Source: Tillandsia leiboldiana (Eukaryota; Streptophyta; Magnoliopsida; Poales; Bromeliaceae). Taken from it: DNA of 64,000 nt. This document shows, in pieces, positions 56,729-64,000 of this stretch. Made by a program: the position numbers and the translations under genes. A model generated the notes under the pieces. It was not told where the DNA came from and searched no databases. It saw only the letters and a list, made by a program, of their open reading frames with translations. The stretch is taken from the NCBI GenBank assembly GCA_029204045.2, contig JAQNDB010000275.1:1-64000 (forward strand), written 5' to 3'. Each line of letters starts with the position of its first letter. Position 1 is the first letter of the stretch.

Positions 56729-56785
56729 AAAAGAAAGAAAAATAGTCTACATAAACTACACAACAATTAACCATATAACGATTAA
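56729..56785. other. 57-bp filler replacing 629 bp of protease/integrase
   Basis: By comparison with copy 1, the bases equivalent to 4326-4954 are gone and an unrelated AT-rich 57-bp sequence stands in their place. The lost part held the protease DSG site, the integrase zinc site and the first catalytic Asp. Confidence 0.8.
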
Positions 56786-58803
56786 AGACAAGGAAGGATT
56801 TCACCTTTGCATACCCAAACCTTTTGAGTTTTGGAGTATGTTGGCAATGGTTGAGAAATTTTCCTTGATGAAGACGTCTTGTATGATTGATCTTTTTCTT
56901 TTGTCATCGTCTTGTTTGAAGTACTACCAATGTTCTTTTCTTTTGAAAAGTCCTTCTTTGAATTCCGGGGAGTGAACTTATTGGTAGCAGTTGCAAGATG
57001 TGGTTGATTTGAACTTTGAGCTCCAACCTTGCAATTTCTTTCAATGTGCCCTGCAAAATTACAACGAAAACATACCTTAGTACTTGACGATCCCGAGGAG
57101 GATGAGGTAGGCTTGTTGTCGTTGCTTGTCGTTAGTTCCGGTGTCGGAGGAGGAGATACCGACTGGGGCACGAAAACTGTCCCAACCGAACTAAAATTGT
57201 CTTCAGTTCGATTGTATCCGAGACCGAACTTGTTTGTTTGACCAAGACCAAGAAGTTTATCCAACTTACTCCTTCCAGAAGAAAATTGCTGTAAGTCATC
57301 CTTGAGTTGGAAAATGGTCTCTGTCATTTCCAGTTTTTCCCGTCGAGACTCGCCGTAGAGCTTCAAGAAGTAATTCGCTTTGTTCACCATATCTATATAA
57401 TTCTTCTCGAGTTGCTCATTGGACTCTTGAAGGGAAACATTTGCTTTTATCAGATTATCCCTTTCCACTTCAAGATCGGTCGAGAGAGAAGTTACCCTTT
57501 TTACTTCTTCTTCGAGATCCTGCAATCTCCCTCTCAACCCCTTGTTTTGCTTAGCCGGTTTCTTTGAATCCCTCAAAAGTCTGTGGTAGGCCAAAACAAA
57601 ATCTTCACCTTCCGAATCATCCGATTCGTTGTCCGTTGCAATCTTTTCAACAGCGGAGTTGGACAATGAATCGGATGTACTTGCCATTAAGCACATGAAG
57701 GGTGAAGATGTGGACGCGTGGAATGCCATTGCGCTTTCTTCTTCATCACTTGAGGATGACTCATTTGACGTTGAGTTGTCATCCCAAGTGACGGCTTGCA
57801 TCACTTTCTTCTTTGACGGATTCTTAGTTGGACACTCCGTTGAGATATGGCCGTATCCTCGGCACTTGAAGCATTGGACTTGTCCCTCTGAACTTTTCTT
57901 ATCCTTTGAAGAGTTCTCTTGCTTTCTTGACTTGTAACTTGAAGTACCCTTGCCTTTCTTCGACTTTCCGAAGGATGGAGATTTACTTGAATTACCCCTT
58001 CGAAAGTTGCGGCGAAACTTCCTTGTCAAGAGAGCGAGTTGCTTCTCAAAGTCCTCCATAGATAGGTTCTCATCATCGTCTGAGGATGATGAATCCGTGT
58101 CTTCTTCCTTAGTTGTTTTCAACGCATAACCTGAAGACTTAGAAGAGGATGCTTTTCCCGAAGAATAGTTAGTAGTAAATGTCATTTCATAAGTTTGTAA
58201 TGAACCAACTAATTCTTCTACACGCATTTCGTCCGGGTGTTTAATAGTTTCAATGGCTGTAACCTTTGGGCGAAATCGTTCAGGAAGAGTTCTTAAGATC
58301 TTTCTTACAACTTTAAATTCTAGAATCTTCTCTCCCAGGTTAGCACATGAATTTACGATGTCTTGCAATCGTGTGTAATAGTCCGTGAAAGATTCATTTT
58401 CTGCCATAAAAATGGAGTCAAATCTGCTCATAAGCATTTGCAGCTTTTGAATCTTCACGAGGTTAGTTCCCTCATGTGTAACCTGAAGAACATCCCAGAT
58501 TTCTTTCGCAGTCTCACATGCCGAGACGCGAGAGAATTCAGTTTGAGATAAGGCATTAAAAATAGCATTAATTCCTTTGCCATTGTAAGAAGATGAATCT
58601 AACTCTTCCTTGGTCCATTTCGACCTAGGTTTTAAGGTGCGAACATCAGAAATAATCTCAGTTGGATTAGACCATCCTAATTCAATTGATTGCCACACCA
58701 TTTCGTCGATGGAAATTAAAAAGGCTTTCATCCGTACTTTCCAGTACGCATAATTTGTTCCATCAAAGAAAGGGGGTCGATTGATGTTTCCACCTTCAAC
58801 CAT
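56782..58803 (-). CDS. gag: Sirevirus copy 2 gag (673 codons, truncated before protease)
   Basis: Same start as copy 1 (MVEGGNINRPPFFDG), 20 bases inside the primer site. UBN2-type gag domain (about 1-230), Lys/Ser-rich stretch, knuckle CFKCRGYGHISTEC (about 312), acidic serine region, coiled-coil-like segment (about 430-540) and second knuckle CFRCNFAGHIERNC (about 576). The natural frame into protease ends in the filler with GEILPCL. Without protease it could not be matured by its own enzyme, but the nucleocapsid part is intact. Confidence 0.9.
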   Translation of the reverse strand: MVEGGNINRPPFFDGTNYAYWKVRMKAFLISIDEMVWQSIELGWSNPTEIISDVRTLKPRSKWTKEELDSSSYNGKGINAIFNALSQTEFSRVSACETAKEIWDVLQVTHEGTNLVKIQKLQMLMSRFDSIFMAENESFTDYYTRLQDIVNSCANLGEKILEFKVVRKILRTLPERFRPKVTAIETIKHPDEMRVEELVGSLQTYEMTFTTNYSSGKASSSKSSGYALKTTKEEDTDSSSSDDDENLSMEDFEKQLALLTRKFRRNFRRGNSSKSPSFGKSKKGKGTSSYKSRKQENSSKDKKSSEGQVQCFKCRGYGHISTECPTKNPSKKKVMQAVTWDDNSTSNESSSSDEEESAMAFHASTSSPFMCLMASTSDSLSNSAVEKIATDNESDDSEGEDFVLAYHRLLRDSKKPAKQNKGLRGRLQDLEEEVKRVTSLSTDLEVERDNLIKANVSLQESNEQLEKNYIDMVNKANYFLKLYGESRREKLEMTETIFQLKDDLQQFSSGRSKLDKLLGLGQTNKFGLGYNRTEDNFSSVGTVFVPQSVSPPPTPELTTSNDNKPTSSSSGSSSTKVCFRCNFAGHIERNCKVGAQSSNQPHLATATNKFTPRNSKKDFSKEKNIGSTSNKTMTKEKDQSYKTSSSRKISQPLPTYSKTQKVWVCKGEILPCL

Positions 58804-58822
58804 TGTTTACAACCCTATTCCC

Positions 58823-58834
58823 GCTCTGATACCA
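58823..58834 (-). other. Sirevirus copy 2 primer-binding site
   Basis: The minus strand reads tggtatcagagc, two bases inside the LTR. Confidence 0.92.
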
Positions 58835-58836
58835 CT

Positions 58837-60188
58837 TGTTGGGTTATATGTAATATAGATCTAAATAGGGGAAAAAAGACCTAGAGGGGGGTGAATAGGT
58901 GTAAACAATAAACACTCAAAAAATCATTGCGCAATAAAACCCAATGCGGAAAAATAAAAGAACACGCAAGATTTTTACGTGGAAAAACTCCAAACCGGAG
59001 TAAAAAAACCACGGGACCGATAACACGGTGAAATCCACTAGAATTGAAACACGTACAAGGTGATTTAACGTACTCACAGACGACTCAACCTTTTACCATA
59101 CGCTCCTTGTTGATCTTCTCCGCTCGTTCCGCAACGCGTCTCGAATCCACGATCTGCGTCCAACGCCGAATCCACGGCGTCCAACGTCGAGTCCACGATG
59201 TCCGACCGAATCCACGGTCTTCACCCAGTAGCACGCTTCGAATCCACGAACGTACCTCGCTCCGAATCCACGAGAGCGGTTGCACCTTGAATCCACAAGG
59301 CCACGCGAGTCCACGCGCCGATTTTGGGGAAATCGTTGTTTTTGGGTGGTGATGATCCGCCGAATACTTAGATCAAAGATAGATAGGAAATACCATCTAA
59401 GTATTCATTAGTTTGATTCAACTCAAGATGTGAGTATGAAAACCTAGAATCAAACTAATTAATATAGATGAAGAAACATAGAGTAATATCTAATGATTCC
59501 CTTTCTTCTCTATATGTGGATCTTAGGCCGTATAAGATGATATTTGAATATGACGGCTATTTTTCTTTTTTTCGGCCTTTTTAGAAAAATGAATCATAGG
59601 GTCTATTTATAGGTTAGAAACCCTAGGAAGGAGATAAGAATCAAAAACCTACCATTTCTGGAATTTTTACGGACGGCGATCCGGATCGGATTTTTGCGAT
59701 CCGAATTGCAGTAGCAAGAAAGACGGTTTCCAGAAAAACGATGGTTCAGGATCCGGATCGAAATGGCTGATCCGGATCGTTCATACAGTTTCACCAAACA
59801 TCAACGTTCGGGATCCGGATTGCAATTCCTGATCCGGATCGTGCAAGTAAAAAGGTAAAACTAGTGTTCGGGATCCGGATCATGAAATGCTGCGATCCGG
59901 ATTGAACCAGTGTATGAACGAACACCCTTCGGGATCCGGATTGGAATGCCTGATCCGGATCCTGAACATGTCCCATGTCCAGTTTTTGATTTTTATGCAA
60001 TGAAAAATTCTTCCAGGTGTTTCTACACTACAAGAAGTATTCGGATCACCAAAAATCTTTAGTTAAACATACCTGATCCTTTTGAATTCTTCTTTCTTGA
60101 GATTGAGTTAAATGATCCAACCTTCTTCATCTTCAATCTTCAAGACTTGAACCTTTCACGAAATTACGCCAACTCAAATTCCGTAACA
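58837..60188 (-). repeat. 5' LTR of Sirevirus copy 2
   Basis: 1352 bp, about 14 differences from 19816-21167, nearly all transitions. Target copy ccaac follows at 60189-60193. Confidence 0.95.
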
Positions 60189-61147
60189 CCAACTAATGCC
60201 TCTGCCGCAAAAACAAAACTTTCTATGTGAACAAAACTTAAGACTCTGGCGATCCGAAAACACATTACGATGAACTCCAAGAAAAGGTGATGTCTCCCAA
60301 AGCTTTAAAACGAAGGCGACTGCTGCCCGTTCCTGATCGTGTGTCGGGTAGTTCCGCTCATATTCTCTGCGATTCCCGTTAAAGCCCACTTCGCGAAGTC
60401 AAAACTCACATTTCTTAAACTTAGCAAACAGCCTCTGGTCCCTGAGAGTCCGGAGAATAATCTGCAAGTGCCCCTCGTAGTTGATCGAAGTGGTCATCAA
60501 TCCCGGACTTGTTCTTCACTGTAACCTTGTTTATCTCCCTGTAGTCGATGCGTAGGCGTAGGCTTCCGTTCTTCTTTCGCACAAAAAGCATGGGTGCGCC
60601 CCCAAGGCGACACACTCGGTCTGATGAACCCTTTAATCAGAAAATCTCCTTGTTGTGCCTTAGATTCCCTCAGTTCCGCGAAAGCCATTCCGCAAGGCGC
60701 CTAAGTGATAGGTTGCGTGTCTGGTAGAAGCTCGAAAGAGAGGATGACCTCTCGCCCGGGGGTATTCCCGGCAATTCAGTCAGGAGGACGTCAGAAGCAC
60801 CCCCTACAACGGGGGTGTCAGTGAGCGATGCAAAGGGTCGAGTCGCTAGGCTCACTGAAACAAAGTAGCTATACATCCACCGGATACCTCGTGAACCAGT
60901 CCATGCCCAGCACCTCATCGTATTCCTGCTTCCCGACTCGGAATTCCCCGTAACGACACCACCGGTCCGCAGGCCACCTCTGCCGGCGCTGAGTAGTCAG
61001 CAACAAAGGTCTCGCGATGCGTCGAGGTACCCCAGTCATACCGCCCAACCCGCACCGAAGAGCCCCTAAAAGTCCAACATGACTGACCCGACAACAAGGG
61101 AAAGACCACACTAACACCCTCACGAGGCTCCAAGAGGTGCCAGCCAA
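60189..61147 (-). pseudogene. pol: Gypsy element D: broken RNase H, RT and protease-linker remnant
   Basis: RNase H (YPTHDQERAAVAFVLKLWE, VFSDRQSLKF) is cut at RRW by Sirevirus copy 2 and continues at 19815. Then come RT N-terminal pieces (GSLRLRIDYREINKVTVKNK, DHFDQLRGA), the linker (TDTPVV) and VLGMDWF near 60900. The RT core with the FIDD box is deleted, joining DQLRGA to the RT tail. Several frames and stops. Beyond about 60950 the identity is unclear. Confidence 0.8.
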
Positions 61148-62718
61148 ACAGGCTGGGTTACTAACTACCAGAAATCTCCCCTGAGAGCAACGAACTCACC
61201 CGTCACCAACACGGACCGCTCCCACCCGTCACCAACACGAGCCACCTCCACCCGTCACCAACACGAGTCACAAGCTCGGAGCATATCCACCGTCCCGGAT
61301 TACCCGCTCCGACGGTCCGTCCGACTGGGGCGACGGTCAAAACTAAAGTTAGGCTTCAGCTCTAAGGCCTACCACAATGTCTACCCCACAGAAAGGGCTG
61401 CGTATAGGCATCCTAGCCGGAAGTGACCCGTGCCAAAGCTCCAGGCAGTCGACAGATCCCCATGACCCACACCTGCCTCACAAGATCAACGCCCCAAAAA
61501 AGCTCACAACTAAGCCTCATGGTTATGCCTTGGTCACGGGAAGCTGGCGACAAAACTCACAAGGTCAGGTCCTACCTCCGTCCTGGCACCGACGAGGTGC
61601 GACACTCTGATTAACCACTAACGCTCGGTCCCAATCCGTTGCCCCTCCAAGCACCGGGCATCGAATCGAGCGGTAAAACTCCAAACCAAACAGCGACACC
61701 CCCACTAGGGAACTCTAAGCTCAAAGCCTACTAAAACAGCGGCCTCCAGGTACAATCGACTATCCATCCGAAACCTATCGAGTCATAAAGAAAACGTGCA
61801 ATGAAAACAGCGAGAAAGACCTGTCCAAAAAGGTTGCCTAGGTTTTCCAAGCGCACTTGGGGGAACGCGCGCTCACCCACCCGTAGGACAACTTAAAAGA
61901 CCCTCTTGTGCAGAACACGGGAACTCGACCCAGAGCTACCAGGCATCACCCAGCGTCAAAAGCTAAACCCCCCAATAAAAGTCGCCACCTACGCACACTT
62001 GTGCTAAACAAGGCACGACCTCTCTAACCAAAAACGAGCCCAAACGAACAAGATTTACTAGCCATGTGGGTTTCCTTTTTCAATCCAAAGGAGCACCCCA
62101 AGACCCCCATCGCAACGATCTCTACCACCATCGCAGTGTCTACAGTAAAAAGCTGAACTATGGGTAACAACCGTAGGGGAAGAGTCCTCGCTCCCACCCC
62201 TACCTTGTCCAAGAGGCAAAACGGATCGGCCGACTACCCGCTGTAGCCTAACACCAGGAGACCCAGAAAGTACAAATTTAGACAAAAGGCTATCCAGTTA
62301 CTCACGACCGACAAAACGGCCGACACACTAACCAACGCCGGTGGGTTACACTATCACCCGCCACCGTTACTAATGATGACCAGATCGTCGGCGGAGGTTA
62401 AAGGGCTCGGGAAAACGAAAGCCGGCGCAACGTTCTGCGGTACTAACCGCCGCAGCAAGTGCACAAACACCGTCAGCAGACCCACCGTGTCCTGTGCTGG
62501 TTGCCTAATCTATTGACTCATAGCAACCATCACGACCCCGGTGGCAGCCGGCCTCGACCCCAACCTCCAAATTAACCCGACTACACTAGCACAACACCCG
62601 AGCTAAACCGAAAACCAAACATGACAATCCCGCACTCTCGCATCTCTACGCATCTATACCCTGATCATTTCATTGGTTAGTAGCTAGTGATGATATACCC
62701 CGTGGATGTTGGACAGCG
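61148..62718. other. Unresolved degenerate sequence
   Basis: No intact gene. A minus-strand stretch at about 61270-61370 resembles a decayed gypsy integrase (DRRPSRTDRRS and DMLRAC, compare HPQTDGQSEQ and DMLRAC). A short cacccgtcaccaacacgag-type repeat occurs three times at 61197-61270. The rest to 62718 shows nothing I recognise. D's gag and 5' LTR would be expected about here but are not identifiable. Confidence 0.4.
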
Positions 62719-64000
62719 TGTGAGGACCCGAATTCCCACTTAAGAGATTACTGTCGGTTTAGTGGCCTTTGGGAGTGGTTGTGCACATGTCGGGCCCAAG
62801 AATTAGATTTGTGGTGCAAATTGGGATTTAGTTTGCATTACTGGAGGCCTGCGTGGTGTGTTGGAGGTGTTTGTGCGTAATTTGGACACAAGTGTTGGAC
62901 TTGGGGCTTAAAAGGAGATCCCGTGGGAAATTGGAGGACCCGTCGAGTGTTTAGAGGTGGTTTCGCGCGGCGTAGATGTCAAATTTGGACTCCGGGCGAA
63001 GTTTGGATAAAAAATCACCTCTCCGGTTGCCTTCGGGAATTTTTAGAGTTGGAATTTGGCAAATCGGACTTCAGAATTGGACCCGGCGCGAAAATCGGAT
63101 CAAGTGGGCTATCCGGGGGCATTCGGCAAATTTTCGGGTGAGAATTTGGCCAATCGGACATCGTTTTTGGATTCAGCGCGCGAAATCGTTGAGAATGGGC
63201 TATTTACTTGGTTGTTTTGGAGCCCGGTTGACGCGCGCATTTTTCGAGACATCGCGGCACGGTTCCCGAGGTTGGCGGCACGAAAATCGAGGCATGGCGC
63301 GCGGTTCGGGGAGCGTACGGGCGCGGCAGGGGCGAACTGACGCGCTTCGGCGAGGGACGCGCTGTAGAATACCGGGTTTTCGGATGGCGCGCCGACCTCG
63401 CAAGATGGCGTGGTGCGGAGGATTTGCCTCGGGCTTGTTGCTTATGTGTTTACAGATGATGTCGGGTTGATTCGGATCAACGCGGAAGCCCCTGCTGATT
63501 CGGGGTTTCTCCGGACATTGTGCGCCGGTTGAGGACTGGATTTGGGGAAATACCGACTTTGCAATAGAGTGCAAAAATTTGGTAATACTTGGAACAGGTG
63601 TACTTTGTGTTTACAGCGGAGTTCGGGAGGTTTCGGACCCGTGCGGAGGCCCCGAGGGCAAAAAGTGAGTTGGCGGGGTCATTTGAGGGATTATTTAATT
63701 AAGTTAATTAACTTTGGATTTATTGTGTTGCCTGTGAAGGCATTAGTGAGAGAGAAAATTTATTAAAAGAGGTTGAATTAGTGGATATGGTTTTGAGTGG
63801 TTGAGATATTTTGGAGATTGGGGGATTTTTTTTATACTTCTTGCTACAGTGCCCTCTCACCCCTGCCACTAATTAAGTGTCTTAATTTGAGTGTGCCACG
63901 TCATCGCCTTCCTCTTCATAAAGCAAGCAGAGGAATGAATGGAAAACAGAGGAAGTGGAGAAGAGAGAGAAGAAGGAAGAAAGAGAGAAAAGAAAGAAGA
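62719..64000 (+). repeat. Probable LTR start of another element, running off the window
   Basis: TGTGAGGACCC is a common LTR start. No coding sequence follows. A diverged ~90-bp repeat (aatttggcaaatcgg at 63053, aatttggccaatcgg at 63143) and a TATA-like cttcataaagcaagcagagg near 63910 with an A/G-rich leader fit a U3-R arrangement. The other end and TSD are outside the window. Confidence 0.4.

Larger units (their letters stand above)
19816..60188 (-). mobile_element. Sirevirus-type Ty1/copia retrotransposon, copy 2 (hosts nested A and B)
   Basis: The two 1352-bp LTRs differ at about 14 positions by eye, and the TSD is ccaac. Without inserts A (9711 bp) and B (19606 bp) and their duplicated target bases, the element is about 11 kb. 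On the minus strand it has primer site, gag, a deletion-damaged protease/integrase, RT, RNase H, an env-position ORF, two polypurine tracts and the 3' LTR. It lies in the RNase H region of element D. Loss of protease and the first integrase aspartate makes it non-autonomous. Confidence 0.93.

Noticed and set aside
62058..62285. 75-codon minus-strand frame with a Cys/His cluster
   Set aside because: No full zinc-finger pattern and a degenerate context; likely chance.

Overview
The window is plant nuclear DNA made essentially of LTR retrotransposons stacked inside one another. I see no host gene, tRNA gene, complete rRNA gene, CRISPR array or bacterial feature. Flowering plant is inferred from Sirevirus-type Ty1/copia elements, Tekay/Del-like Ty3/gypsy elements with long LTRs and a chromodomain-like tail, tRNA-iMet primer sites and a Cassandra-like TRIM. 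I cannot name the species or say whether it is a monocot or a dicot.

Layout. (1) 11-8938: minus-strand Sirevirus copy 1, with gag-protease-integrase nearly intact and pol broken by two frameshifts. Its right LTR carries a 576-bp TRIM (7990-8565) with identical LTRs that contain a 5S-rRNA-like Pol III promoter. (2) 8939-15903: two decayed minus-strand long gypsy LTRs and a short spacer. (3) 15904-19141: the 3' LTR of an old minus-strand gypsy element, 'D'. Its broken pol runs 19142-19815 and resumes at 60189-61147. (4) 19816-60188: Sirevirus copy 2, inserted into the RNase H region of D (TSD ccaac), with an extra env-position ORF at 21884-23404. It was hit twice: by plus-strand gypsy element A at 25425-35135 (TSD atacc) and by minus-strand gypsy element B at 35919-55524 (TSD ctagc). 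(5) Element B was in turn hit in its protease gene by element C at 41533-51155 (TSD aaaac), a three-LTR tandem array with two 519-bp internal domains and no pol. (6) 61148-64000: unresolved degenerate sequence, then the start of what is probably another LTR running off the window.

TSDs match at all four nested junctions, and removing each insert restores the interrupted reading frame. By-eye LTR differences fall in the expected order: Sirevirus 2 about 1.0%, B about 0.8%, A about 0.7%, C about 0.3%, TRIM 0.

The least expected signals are in noncoding DNA. The long gypsy LTRs (A, C and the old copies) share donor-like and acceptor-like splice sites at equivalent places, which suggests a spliced leader. 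They also share a 47-nt hairpin with compensatory base changes and a CCGG-centred palindrome. The env-position ORF has a second copy of the LTR's palindrome cluster and an intron-like leader upstream. Nothing here looks able to move without help: every copy has at least one inactivating change or lacks genes.
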